Below are positions 35,257-46,927 of a DNA stretch of 64,000 nucleotides, piece by piece. Both the position numbers and the translations under genes were made by a program. Numbering within the stretch: the first letter of the stretch is position 1; every line of letters starts with the position of its first letter. The stretch is taken from contig JAHLEZ010000038.1 of the NCBI GenBank assembly GCA_020726505.1, positions 388,698 through 452,697 on the forward strand, given 5' to 3'. The stretch comes from Leptodontidium sp. MPI-SDFR-AT-0119. Its lineage: Eukaryota; Ascomycota; Leotiomycetes; Helotiales; Leptodontidiaceae. The notes under the pieces were generated by a model. The model was not told the DNA's origin. It ran no database searches and worked only from the letters and a program-made list of their open reading frames with translations.

Positions 35257-37078
35257 CGGGTCGTAGGCGGCGGTGTCGAAGGCGATGGTGCTGAGGTCAT
35301 AGCCGACGGTGTAGTCGAAGGCGATGTCGAGGAGGTCATAGCCGGCGGTGTAGTCGATGGCGATGTCGATGAGGTCATAAGCGTTAGCGTAGTCAAAGAA
35401 GGGTGGATTATTTCCAGCATTGGCAGTCTCGTTGGTGTCTTCTGGTATTAGGATCAGTGTTTTCTGGTAGTTGTTCGAATCTCACCTATTTGAAATCCCG
35501 GAAGGAAGGCGTCTTCTTCGATTGATGATGTGTTGACTGTTCCGCACAGTTGTTGCATTGGGTCCGACTCGACTTGTTCTAAAGGCATCAGTGGCTGAAA
35601 GTTTCGCTTGTTAGATTTCTTCCTTACCGCGACTCTCTACTTCATCACATGGCAAGGATCCCGAGCCCTGATTGCTGTGCATTTCCGAACCATGTTGGGA
35701 GTCTTCCGGGAAGCATGCCAAGTTGTTGTACGTTCCGGAAACTTGGTCCTTTCTCTGGTGAGAGGTTGGGCTGTACTCTTGCCCGGTGACTGGATGCGAG
35801 CCATCCAACTTCCGCTTCTTTGTCAATGTACCACCTCTTGCTGATCTGATCTCTTGATGATCGCGAAGAAGTTCTTGGTACCAAGACCAGAGTTGACAGA
35901 CTTCCCCCAGACAAGATTCTCGATAGTGAAGGGCACTGCATATACTTTCAATCCTGAAGCAGTCAGTAAAGTCTATGTGAAATCGAGACCTAGTACTTTA
36001 CGTCAAATGGTCGCCAGCTAGCACCTTGATTAACGCAGGTATAGAGAAAGGGGCCCCACGAGGAATTCCAGATGCTGCTTCTGTGTAGTTTGACGTGCTG
36101 AGCAGGCAACTCAAGTATGCCAGAGAATCGCTGGAGGTAGCGAGAGTACCATATTTCGAGATAGACAGGCCATCTAGAATGTTAGCAATTTGCTATACAG
36201 TGCTTATCAATATAGTACTTACAGAGGAAGACCATCTCTGTGGACCTCTGAAGGTCCCATCCAGATTTCAATTTGGCCAAATCGTCAATCAACCTGTTTG
36301 CCCACACAGCGCCGTACCGCAGCCGCTTCAGATTACCTGGTTCTGTATCACTGATACATATGCGCATGGCGTTGTTGATAAGTTCCACATCGGTGCCATT
36401 TCGTTCTAGCACGGCACACAAGGAGACGAAAATGAGCTCCTGAAATGATTTTAGCAAACAAGCAAAGCTTGCCTTAACCTGAGAGGACTTCGTGCTCCAG
36501 GCAAATTTGGTTGCTAAGGCGATGAGATGGTGGCTAGTGTCCTGAGGGTTGTCGCTGGTTCCAATGTATGTGGACTTGGTAGCTGAGTCATGACGAATGT
36601 CAATGGGGCTTTGGTAGTGGTTAATGTCGCCACTGGAGATGGTGCAAATCACGACGATGTTGTCCTTCATCGACCGCAATCCTAATTCCTCCCTTTTGGC
36701 ACTCCATTGGGGGGCAAGAGGTACCTTGGCTACCAGCTGGTCTGCGGCTGCTCGCCACCACTGCGAATTCCGTTGTGGTGGTGGTTCCGTCTTGCCTTGT
36801 TCGACCGACCGTGGATCGAATGGAATTATCTCGAACCCTTTGGCATTATGCGCTGATTTGCAAAGTTTCTTGAGCTTGTCTGCTGCCGTGGGAAGGTCAT
36901 GAACAGTGGGAACTGGCAACGGTAAATAATCCGTGTCAGAGCCGTTCATGCGTTCCTCATCAGGTGGTGGTGAGGGTTGCCTTTCGATTGCGCACCGGCG
37001 GTGATGCTGCTCATAATATAACAATAGACTCTTCAACCGTGAGATCTCCTTCTGTAGCCTTTCTACGTCGTCAGTCAT
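35137..37078 (-). CDS. unknown nuclear-type protein with 13-residue repeats
   Basis: Exons 37078..36223, 36173..36002, 35953..35641, 35594..35486 and 35441..35137 join in frame to 584 residues. Introns 1 and 4 are strong (GTAAGT/TTGCTAAC/TCTAG; GTGAGA/CCAG). Intron 3 uses GTAGAG with a CTAAC branch site. The N terminus is a short coiled coil (DDVERLQKEISRLKSLLLYY), followed by a large helical region (LVAKVPLAPQWSAKREELGL) and a KKRKLDG nuclear signal. The C terminus holds three 13-residue units of type YDLLDIAFDYTVG and an acidic-proline tail, which together resemble a transcriptional activation region. I do not recognise the family. The first ATG with a good frame context is 37078. Confidence 0.65.
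35275..35391 (-). repeat. 39-bp coding tandem repeat, three units
   Basis: Units start at 35275, 35314 and 35353 with a fourth beginning at 35392. On the minus strand they encode 13-residue units (YDLLDIAFDYTVG type) in the last exon of the 35137-37078 gene. Unit length keeps the frame. Confidence 0.92.
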
Positions 37079-37597
37079 TGTTGCATGGTGAAGTACCAAT
37101 GACCTGAGAAACATAGAGTGCAAAGTCGTGATTCGGAAGTCAGCCGAGAGCGCTTAGCGTACGGTCTAGATACTAAGCTATGCTCCATTCGTTACCATAT
37201 TAATATGGTGACCAAAATGGCAACGATCATCAAGATTTAGCGCCCACGCCTTCGACCTGTATTCCCAGAGGCAAACCGCGAGGCTCTTCTTGCCGGTTTT
37301 CCCCTTTTGAGTGAGTGACATCGGAGGCTAACATTACCCTTATTATATCCTAGGTTTCGTCAGCTAAATCTAATCGTGATATGCGAAAGAGCTCGATGTA
37401 TAAGTAGAAGATGCAGAACGAGGCAACATGCATACGCCCTCCTCCCCTCCCAACTTCTCACCGCTGCTGTGCTGTTCGCCTCACTTCATTTTCTCACCGA
37501 TCATACTTGTCCATTTCTCTCTGGGCAGGGTGAAGCATTCCGACTTGTCCACCTCACGACCCCCTGTTTACTCGCGGTTGGTTGATCTTCATTCAGG

Positions 37598-38310
37598 ATG
37601 CCAGAATACACCTCCACTACCGCTACCGACAAATCTGATTTTATACCCAATCCTGACTTCTGTACGTTTAAGACGAATATTACAGGGGCTCGACATAGTT
37701 CCGCCGACCATCTAGTAAGCTACTCCTTGGCCACCTGGCCGCCCCCGCGCTGATTCCATGATAGGTCGAGAAGTGTGGGGTGGTCAAGGCAACCTCTATC
37801 GAGATTTCTAGCGAAAGCTGTCAACACTCGGTCTATCCCTTGATTGAAGGATTCAAGATCATTTCTACGAAAGGACCAGATATCCTAGAGATCCAATTCT
37901 ACGATGAAGTATTTGATGTGCCAGTAGATTCATTAGGGGCTTCTTGGGCTGGACGGTCTCTCCTTTTTCGTTCTGGTTACTGGATTCGATTGCTTCGGAC
38001 TGGCTTTCAAGGAAATGACAGAGCCTTCCGCTTGGTAAATATTGACGCAGGGTTCGTAATTGGGGGAAGTTGCTGTAGTCACAGCACCAGACCGACTGAT
38101 CCACAATTAGGGGAGTGTTGGGAGGGTGGGATCCTTCTTGCAGAACATGATGGAGGGTGGAAGCGGTTTTGTGAGCATATGAGGCGCCAGTTCACTAGGT
38201 TCATGTGGACCATTATTGGCAGGCATGTTTTGAAGTTGGGTTGGAAGCCTCTGAATGCAAAGAAGCGCTGTGGAATCATGCAGGATCCTTTGGATGTCGT
38301 TCGGCGATAG
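37598..38310 (+). CDS. unknown protein, 220 residues
   Basis: Exons 37598..37714 and 37765..38310 join in phase 0. The 50-nt intron has GTAAGC and an ATGATAG acceptor. The first exon starts MPEYTSTTATDKSDFIPNPD; the second contains alternating strands and a Cys pair (GGSCCSH), and ends helical and basic. No domain, membrane segment or signal peptide is recognised. It is divergent from the 35137-37078 gene, with about 520 bp between the starts. Confidence 0.6.
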
Positions 38311-38508
38311 TCTACAGCTGTAAGCGAATCTGTACTTATTGCGATCAAATTTTAGTTATATGCACATGCCTCTGTAGATATCGCCACCGACTTTTTTGCC
38401 ATCATCTTCTTGAATCCTGCTACAAGCAAAATCTCTCTGCTCACACCTCTATCATTTTGGTCTATATTTGGTGGAAAGCTTAAGTGAAGAATTACGAAAC
38501 CGACCCCT

Positions 38509-40149
38509 ATGTTAACACCGCCCACGTCACCTCGCGTTACGATTAACTCAATCCCAGCATCTAGCGTTGGATATAGCATGGGATCATTGGAGCTACCCAA
38601 ACCACTCCTACACATTCGGAGGGACATATCGTGTTTCCAGCGGAATCAATGCCATGCATGTGTCTTACGGCCCTCGGACAATGCGTCTGGACGAGTTTGG
38701 GAGGTGTTGGGGCGATCTCTGACAATATGTTCGTCTCTTCGTCCCAGCCATTATATCTCCTTCGTCGGCAGTATCACCTTCTTCATCTACAGCGTACTTC
38801 TTTTCATGATATTCCTAAAGAAAGAAGTTCCTCCAACTTTGTTTGTATTTTCAAAGAGCAATTCGGCCATCTCGTATTTCACAGTCGACCACAAATGATG
38901 TCGGTGGGCACCCCGAACTCACGATACTCGTGGCAGCATGCTGACAGACCCAGGAAATCAGACGAATATCGCCGCCACCACCAGACAATTATGTACGTGG
39001 AGTTGCCCGTATCGCACTAGAAGAACTGTGGACGGTAGAAATCCTGCCAGATATCCTCGTGGAGTCGTCCATCACACTTTCTCACAATGCTCGACAGCTC
39101 ATTCATGATATCACTGCCGAGCTTAGTTACCTGGATTGCCTCCTCCTCTGCTGTATCAAGTGGGAGTTTAATGCTAGTCCGGACGCCGATCCATCGTGGG
39201 CTTTTTACATTGGACACAAGAACCAAGATCTGACGGCTCCAGTTGGAAATTACAATAAACAAACAGGGTACCAGATAACGACCGGTGACGCATCTTCGCG
39301 TTTTGCCTGGATAAAGGTATATATAAAGTATTGTCTGTACGAAAGCTTACTAATTCTTGATAGAAAACATCCGAAGCTCGATTGCTTAACGAGTACCGGT
39401 ATTCGATGCAAGTTGCTCGAGCATGGCTCCAGCTCGGGACTTCATCTCAGTTCGATGTGGACTATGTCGAGTACCTTTGCAACCAAGTCTACAACTTCTG
39501 TACTGCATGTCTGCAGGATTCAAAATCCGATCTTGACCGTCTTATGTTACGACATTGGTATGAGCAGGGGCGGTGCGAGTGAGTGTCTTGTTGTCCCCCG
39601 AATGTAACAGGAACTGACTCTAGAAGTACGCCTCGGAGCATTCTCGAACTAGAGAGAATGACGGCAAGCTCAGAGTACCTCGTCACATCTGCCAACTTTG
39701 AACGAGCATTCAGACTTGCGACTATAGCATATTGTGGTCTCGTTATACCAACCGGTCTGAGAAACATCCAGAAGTTGGAGTCTATGCTTGCTTGTCTACG
39801 ACGTCTCTCCGAGGCGAAAGCCCTTCAAGCCTCATCTGTGGAAGTAGTCAATCTTCGGTGGCTCGCGACTTACACTAGAAAACTACAGCGACAACTTCCT
39901 AGCAAAAGTTTCTCCAGGAGCGCTGGTGGGCTACATCCGACTAGTGAAGGCCTTTTCAGCCCGGGATACCAGGAGGTCGAGTCAGACGAGGGAGATGTTG
40001 ATACGGCTGTCAACCCTTATCTCAAGATTTTGGGCAATCTTTCGAGGGAAAACCAAGCCCGTATTGATGAAGAAGAGAAGAAACAAGAAGTCCACAGTAT
40101 TGTTCTCGGTATCCAAGGGCCAGGGCTAGCTGGAGCAGTACTCAAATAA
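38509..40149 (+). CDS. unknown protein, 486 residues
   Basis: Exons 38509..38703, 38748..38903, 38948..39316, 39364..39578 and 39624..40149 join in frame. The fourth intron (GTGAGT ... CTCTAG) and the third (GTATAT, CTAAT, GATAG) are good; the first two have weaker GTGTTG and GTGGGC donors. The body is helical (ITAELSYLDCLLLCCIKWEF; VARAWLQLGTSSQFDVDYVE) and the C terminus acidic and charged. I recognise no family; a proline run (SPPPPDNYV) near residue 125 is the only compositional landmark. Confidence 0.55.
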
Positions 40150-40656
40150 TGGGTCGCCTATGTTAACACTATCTCCGGGTCAAAGACACCTCACTGCATC
40201 GCCTCATTCAGAGCTTGCTCCCTCGAACAGCATGCAACGCTACCAAGGAGAGTACCAGTACACCAACAACAGCACCTGCCTGACTATGTCCGAGGAAATT
40301 ACCACATGCAAGGTCAACAACCCCCCACCACGGCACCCTACTCAAGTGGTACGAGACCAACTTCTCACCTTACGGCATACATACCACCTTCGATTCTGGA
40401 GCCTCCTGCAAACTAAGACCGTCAATCAGGCAGCACCGTTGTTCGCGCTCACATGAGCAGTGTGGGATGTCAATCACTATCGCAAGGTAGCATACCATCT
40501 CTATTGCAAAGCAATGCCTACGTGTACCCTGACCCTTAATACTGCCAACAGCTTTACTACCAAAACTCCAACATAAGAAGACCCAAGAGCACCGAGCCAG
40601 GCGCCTATGCTGTCAAGCCGAGATTCAATCAGGATATGTGGACTGCAGCACAATAA
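40150..40656 (+). pseudogene. Gln/Pro-rich frame with two internal TAA stops
   Basis: The frame is readable from just after the previous stop to a TAA at 40654. It has internal TAA at 40414-40416 and 40537-40539. Composition is Gln-, Pro-, Ser- and Tyr-rich (QQLYYQNSNIRRPKS), like a low-complexity RNA-binding or prion-like tail. Both stops could come from CAA by one C-to-T change. There is no clear start codon; it may be the decayed 3' part of a gene or an extension of the upstream one. Confidence 0.35.
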
Positions 40657-40924
40657 AGCCATCTATATCTCAATCTCCCATTCGCCACCTTCGTCATGAT
40701 CATTTGCGCCTCGAAACAGCGTATACCGTCACACAACAGACGGACCGTACATCAACAACCACATTCTTCATCATGGCATACACGGATTGCAACCATAGGC
40801 TACGAATCACATGGAGAAATGGTAAATGGGATTAGGACGCATGTATTTTGTACTACCAAAAAGGTTGTCTTTCATTTGTCTTGTAAGTAGTATCTCATGT
40901 TCAATCCAACTAGAAAATGGCTGC

Positions 40925-41465
40925 TCAGATTCGCTGCAAGCCTGATGAACGATCGGAGAGGGGAAAGGTCGAGGAAGGGGGGGCTGGAGTTTTCTTCTTC
41001 TTTTTGCGTCGTCGTCGGAGAAATTCAAGTTTCTGCGAGATCTTAGAATAACAAGTTAATGCCTTTGTCCTTGTATTGATGTTCAAGTTGATCGCACGAT
41101 TAGTCAGGTACCCGTGACATGACCCCTTTTCCGCCTCGCTTATGCCTTGTTTTGCCTGAAAACTTCTTCCCAGAGTGTGCTGCAGCCACGAGTCCACAAG
41201 ATCTACTGGTTCATCGGGCAAGTAAACCTCGTCGACTATAGCCGTGGTAAGGCGATAGTTAGCATAGCGTCTAATTGCGACTATGGTCTTCTGGGCATTT
41301 TGGCTAGGTGGTTGGATATGGTCCTCTCTCACATGGCTGATTTTATCTGGTTTGCGAAAACGGCGCCAACGACGTACATAATTTCTCGCACGGAAAGCTA
41401 AGGCAGTATTATCTTCCGCCCTATCTAAGCTTTCCAATGTACCTTGTCGTGCTTCGTCTCGAATC
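40925..41465 (-). CDS. 3' exon of an unknown basic protein (partial)
   Basis: An open frame of 179 codons after a TTGCAG acceptor at 41466. It is Arg-rich near its start (FRARNYVRRWRRFRKPDK) and ends with a RRRRKKKKK run and a Ser/Pro tail. No ATG exists in the frame, so a 5' exon must lie between 41466 and about 41840; I could not choose the donor. No domain is recognised. The basic runs suggest nucleic-acid binding, but composition is the only support. Confidence 0.4.
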
Positions 41466-41720
41466 CTGCAAGTCCGTCACTGCATTGACAATGCAGTAGT
41501 GACAAATATGCAAAACCAGTTTTGCATGCATAGGGGAGACGACGCGGGTGGAGCAGGGAGGAAATAGAAGGCGTAGAATCTATTGGAGGAACTTTGGAGA
41601 TTAAGTGCGTGTCTGCTGTAGACTTAGGGTTCCGCTGTGGCCCCATGTAGTAGGACTGTCCATTGCTGCATGCCCAGATGCGTGGAGGAATGGGTCGGCT
41701 AAGTTGTTGAGACTGAATAA

Positions 41721-42481
41721 ATGGACGTGCATGGGAAAGCACCTAAGCAAACTCTTCCACTTCCATTTAAGAACATCCTGGAAAGCCCAAGCACTCAAAC
41801 ATTCCTTGAAGTGTGGACAGGAATAACGTCGAAACACAAATCAAGATCGAAATCAGTAGAAGAGTATTCGGAGATTCGAACGAACATACTTGTTCAGTGG
41901 TATACACCTTTGCTGTGCTGAACACACACGTCCACTGATTGGCTCTAGAATTGAGGTGCAACTATACGGAATAATACAAACGAAGGTTTCTATGCAATGA
42001 ACAGCTCATCAATGACCCGACAGTCAGTGTCTCCCAATCGAATAACCCGAAGCCATCTGACTTGAGAAGGAACGTACCGGAAACTCGAGGAATTCTACTC
42101 GGTTCTTGGCGCGCTTCTGATGAGCACGAGAAGTATTTGGTATTCGGCCATCTTAATAAAGAAGGGCATCTTCTCCTTCTCGGTCGCGCGCTTAATTCTG
42201 GCCACTACCGAAGGGTTGAACTAGATGATGTCACTTTTGAGCCGCACCTGGTTTGTCTGAAATATGACGCTGGTGCAGTTAGAGAGCACTGTCGTATCTG
42301 CTTAGAAAATCTCGACCAAGAGCCACCAATTGGCAAGTACAAGGCTGTTGCTGATGCCAGAGAGGCTATGGAAGGGAAGAGATTAAGGGAGTTGGAGTAC
42401 CGAGAGGATATCGATGGTGCATCTGTTGTACGGGGGTGGATTCATGCTAGCAAGAAAAAGAACAAGGTGAAACCTTCATGA
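41721..42481 (+). CDS. unknown two-exon protein, junction uncertain
   Basis: A first exon from ATG 41721 (MDVHGKAPKQTLPLPFKNIL) to about 41893, and a second from about 42004 (after GAACAG) to 42481 (starts LINDPTVSVSQSNNPKPSD). The second exon has HCRICLEN and ends basic (KKKNKVKPS). The donor, CTT|GTTCAG or TG|GTATAC, is weak, and the second exon has no ATG of its own near its start, which is the reason for joining. It overlaps, on the opposite strand, the presumed 5' part of the 40925 gene. Confidence 0.4.
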
Positions 42482-43069
42482 GCATGTATTTAACATAAAT
42501 TGACGGAGGGAAAACAGATGGCAAAAACTATCTAAAATAGCGGAAGCCTCTCGTTTCTGTACCATGCCCCACGAATTGATCACTCCCACCAATTGCATCC
42601 TAAACTACTTACTTCTTCTGGGGTATGAGCTGTACAAGGTCCATTTGCTTTCTCGCAGTGGGTTCCAGATGTTATACACTCAACTTATAGACTCCGGAAG
42701 CTCAGCTTAGGCAACCTCGTCACATTGAGTGGCAGCACTTGCATCGGCAAAGAATACCTAAGCGAACTCTTGCGTGCACAGAAGGTCGCTATTGCCAGAG
42801 AGTGAGACTAATAAACCATCCCATGCCTCGCTTTACAATTCCTGGAATTCCCTTACGCATTAAATATGGACTAGAGAATTAATAATGAGTGACACCGGAG
42901 CTGGGATGCAGGTATAAGTATCGTATGTTCCCAGTAAATCCAGAGCCACGAGCCACGACACTTGTATATCAAAGCGAGGCTGTTCCTCCTCTAGCTTTCA
43001 CCATACCTGCCCAGTCCCCTTCTTAATCGCCTCGGAAACCTTTAGGTACAGCACGCCCAGATTTGGTCA
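42482..43069. other. intergenic
   Basis: About 590 bp. No gene seen. The right end probably holds the promoter and 5' leader of the next 2EXR gene, whose leader intron begins at 43070. Confidence 0.4.
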
Positions 43070-43119
43070 GTAAGTCAATACCTTCTTGGTACGCCAATTC
43101 TTGCTAATAAATCCTAGAT

Positions 43120-43878
43120 ATGCAAGCTCCTCAGGACCAGCGAGAAGGCTCGCAAGAAAAGGGAAAAAGGGTTCCAACCTTTCCTTTCTTTTCTCGGTTT
43201 CCCAGAGAAATCCGAGATCAGATTTGGGAGGAAACCTTTTCTCAAAAACGAATCTTCGATAACGATACCTTGAGGCTTCTCAATCCGCAAAATGGCATTA
43301 TATACTCGTACTTGGCTCCTTACGCGTTATACGTCTACCATGACTCAAGAGAATTCGCCCTGGGGCGACTCAGTCGTAGCTACCTCCGCCATTCATGGCC
43401 GCAAGATCACCGACGTGTGATCTTTTTCAAACCGGAGAGTGACATCTACGTCTGCGAATCGACACAGCTGAATTGGCAACCCGATGACCAATATGTGTTC
43501 CGCTATGTCAAGATTATTGCAGACGTTCTTCCAAAAGATCTGACTAGCAAAACAGGATACGGGCTCAGAAGTGTGGAATTCCACAAAAAGTTTCCCAAAC
43601 TCCAAGGACTTATCGCGACAGACCGGCACATGAACATGTACCGCAAGGTTTTCCGATACAGGTGGCCCGAAGAAGAGTGGGAACAAGTGTCTAGGGTATT
43701 CCGGAACGACTGGGACCAAGATGCGAAGGACTTGGAGGAGTTTTTAAAGGGGAAAAACATTTGGATTCAGAGATCGTCAGAGAAGCCTAAGACGAACGAA
43801 GAAAAGAAACGGTATATCGAAAGTTTCCCAGCATGTCGGCTGATCCCTCGAGGGGAGAGCAGGCGAAGTAATCAGTAA
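43120..43878 (+). CDS. 2EXR-like (F-box-like) protein
   Basis: Single coding exon, 252 residues. FPFFSRFPREIRDQIWEETF is the 2EXR/F-box-like signature. An intron in the 5' leader is likely: GTAAGT at 43070, TTGCTAAT branch site, CCTAG at 43117, two bases before the ATG. The central part has the usual alternating strands and the C terminus is charged. It is a relative of the 4023-4856 protein but clearly different in sequence. No biochemical role is established for the family. Confidence 0.75.
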   Translation: MQAPQDQREGSQEKGKRVPTFPFFSRFPREIRDQIWEETFSQKRIFDNDTLRLLNPQNGIIYSYLAPYALYVYHDSREFALGRLSRSYLRHSWPQDHRRVIFFKPESDIYVCESTQLNWQPDDQYVFRYVKIIADVLPKDLTSKTGYGLRSVEFHKKFPKLQGLIATDRHMNMYRKVFRYRWPEEEWEQVSRVFRNDWDQDAKDLEEFLKGKNIWIQRSSEKPKTNEEKKRYIESFPACRLIPRGESRRSNQ

Positions 43879-44307
43879 GGGTGAGGGTAGGGATAGATCT
43901 CTCATGGTGGCAGGTAAAGCAAGGTTTTGAGCATATAGATTCCATCGAGTAATTGCGATATCTCTAAAGTGGGAACCTATAGCTACTAGCTCAGTCCTAG
44001 GAAATGAGCAGAATATTTGCTCGGCGACTATGAATGAGTGTAGAGATATTGAGCATCTCACATCTGATGAATCCACTGCCTCTAGGAGAGCTTATATCCT
44101 TCAAACACAAACAACCTTTACCCTGCCTCCGAGGCTCTCCCCCCTGCTTCGTGAAGTAGTTCTCCTTCAATGACTGCACCAGACGGCGGGGATGGAAACC
44201 TCTGGAGCCGAAATTGAACGCAGCTGAACAACGCATGGGTTCTTGAGTGTACGATGCCCAGAGCTGCCGCAAAGGATTTCAAATTGTAGTGTCGCCGGAG
44301 CGCAGCA

Positions 44308-46927
44308 TCATCTGTTGAACATGGTCGAATAGCGTACCTGGATGGCTCCCATGCTCCGGCCAGGGAGATCCTCATGGATCGCTTTCCACGAACAACCGTC
44401 CTTCCTTGTCCGGAGTATCGCATCCTCTTTCTCTAACCAAGGAGCCCGGGTCTTCTTTGACTTCAGCGGTGTTTGAGGTGTCTTGGAATGTGCAGCAGCC
44501 TTTTGATCGTTCTCCAGTGCTGCAGGACCAATCGGTATGCGAACGTACTCCGAGACCGATGGCAGTTTGAACTCAAGATTGTATGTCACATCATCTCCGA
44601 TCCTGGTGCATTTCAAAAAGCCTTGGAATGGCCACTGCCGATGCTCAGTAACTGGTGTCGCCTCTGATGCCTCAGACGGGCTTCGGGAGGGTCGCGAGGC
44701 ATGCTGGTGGCTATTAACGACGAAGGTCGACTGACAGTCGTGATCAACCTGAAGTTTCGCGTCGTCAATTTCAGGTGTGGCGGTCGACAACGCAACAAAG
44801 GGGCCTGCTTGTTTGACATGGGCCTTTGGGGCGTGCCTTCGGGAGGTGGTTGGAGTCGCGGTAGATGCTGAACGTGGCTTTCGTCTCTTTGCAGGTCGTG
44901 GGTCCTCGTCGCTTGTATCGCTGGCGTTGTGATTGTTATCAGTGTTCGCGGAATGGTGGGTGTCGCTACTGATGTCTGTATGCATGTCTTGGTGCCCTCG
45001 CTTTAGTGTTGTAGGGTTGCCCCTCAGTATAGGGTCGGCTAGTGCAAATAAGCGAGAGGCTTGTGACGCATGGCGATTCTCGTCACTGATCGGAGTTGCT
45101 GAATGTCTGAGAAGAATATCGCGTTGTGCTTCGCTCAAAGGACGAGGAGAAGACGCTGTTCGAGATAAATTCCGTCAGCGACCCATTTCTCAAGATTTCT
45201 AAAACAAGGGCATTTATGAGATAACTGCTTACCTTTAAGCTCAGCTACCACCATAGGGCTGAGTAAGATTCTCAACTGATCTTCAGTAATCCAGGTGCGG
45301 GGTTCATCGACCAGGTACTCGAACGTTTTCTTACCTTTGCTCCTCTTCTCTAAACGCATGCGGTGAACTCGACTAACACCCCTTTCTACCGGTAGGACCG
45401 AGTCTTGAGAGGATCGTTCATAAGACGGCCGTAGCATTGATATTCGTATGTCGTCCTCATTGAACCAAGACTCGGATCTGTTCAACCGATCCCCCCATAC
45501 GATTCGGTACTGGGTCGTCTTTGTCTGGCGTCCAGCAAGGGGCTCGGGGCGTATCCCACGCAGTCGAAAACGGTGCTCTTCTGGGATCTTAGGTTCTGCG
45601 GCTAGTAGAATCTCGGTGACTTCCTTGTCTTCCAGGTCGTCCGCATCAATAACCTCAATCAAGTCCTGATCACCCACATCTGGGTCTCCGAGCTCTTTTT
45701 GCTGCTGCATTGCGACGGGCCCCCCGTCCACCACCACCTCGGTCTCCTGCAGCTCCCACTCCTCGAGAACCTGGGCTGTGCCATTGCGAGCAGTATCTTG
45801 CAGCTCTTCTGGCCTGCTACTGGTGGTTTCGGTGCATTCTCGACTCTGGATCCCGTCTGGTGGTGCTTCGGCCGAGCGAGGACTTGGAGAGGTAGGTGTG
45901 CTGGCCGACAATGACTCCACTTGCACCTCTTCCAAAGCCAATCCCAATTCTTTCTCCAGCTCAGCCATGCTATCATCAGTCCATCTATCATTGCCGTTGT
46001 TAGAAGGATTGGGAAGGGAGTGGGGCGCGGACTCCATTAACGTGCTCTGCGTGATATCGTCAATATGTTGCTGGCTGATCTGATCCTCCAGAGGCGTAGA
46101 GGATCGAGGGACGGTCTGGAGTTGGGATTGTGCGAGAGTAGCAGGCACGCCGTGTTGCTCATGAGGCCGAGGCTCCGGAACTGGCTCGTTAACATAATAA
46201 GCCTCCTCAACGTCATACCATGGGCCGGATGTATTAATGGACGCTGTCGGCGTTGAGACGAGTTCTGAGCTGGCGATGATATGTGGACCCGCATTCCGTC
46301 CAATATGCCTAGTATAAATATCCCTGGAGGCGCCTTCGACTTCATTCCCAGCACCTGCGTTATCTGCGTTGTTGTCATCGAGGATCACTGGTTGATCTGC
46401 ATATAATTAGCGGACCGCTTTGAGCATGAATAGTAGCCGGTGTATAGGCCTTGACAAATATACTGACATTCGCCCAACCCTGATTGTGTTGGGTTGACTT
46501 GCAGTCCGACACTGTCGACAGCGGGTTGTTCTAAACGCTGAAGGGTACACCCAGTCTTCGAGGCTTCAGTCGAGATCTTCGAACTCAGAGCCGCTCGAGA
46601 GAGCTCCTCGAGAGACGGAAAACGGTCGTCTGATTCATCGTCATTGTCAGCAAGAGCGCGCTTAGAATCTGGATGGACGGATCAAAAAGATTCACTTCGG
46701 GTAGAGCTCTTCCACGTACCTTGAGCTCTCGCTGCTCCATTTCTATCAGCTTGATATCCAGAACGAGAAAGGGGATCAGCGGATTTGCGTTTTTTCTGGC
46801 CACCACTGGTGTTGAGTGAATGGATTGAACGACTGGTTTGATGCGCGAGAGTATTTCTGTTGCAGAAGGGCGGGTTTGATGGAGGAACTACAAATGGAAC
46901 GAATCTTATCCTCTCAAGCGCAGCCAT
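44308..46927 (-). CDS. chromo-like / Myb-SANT domain protein
   Basis: Four exons, 46927..46720, 46668..46468, 46396..45233 and 45155..44308, give 806 residues. Donors GTACGT, GTCAGT and GTAAGC; acceptors ATCCAG, TGCAG and AACAG. The N-terminal 400 residues are acidic and low in order. Two tandem segments (TTQYRIVWGDRLNRSESWF, then TFEYLVDEPRTWITEDQLRI) have the Y-x-V-x-W...W pattern of chromo domains. A basic stretch with AKRRKPR follows. The last 47 residues (APWLEKEDAILRTRKDGCSW, then GRSMGAIQVRY) form one Myb/SANT repeat. This combination suggests a chromatin-bound regulator. Unspliced, it looks like two genes. Confidence 0.8.

Noticed and set aside
35611..35941. A frameshift between two frames near 35826
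   Set aside because: One of the frames is open from a TTCAG acceptor at 35954 through the whole exon, so no frameshift is needed.
44308..45138. A separate Myb-domain gene starting near 45138
   Set aside because: The frame has no ATG there (TTG only), and a clean GTAAGC/AACAG intron joins it to the upstream frame.
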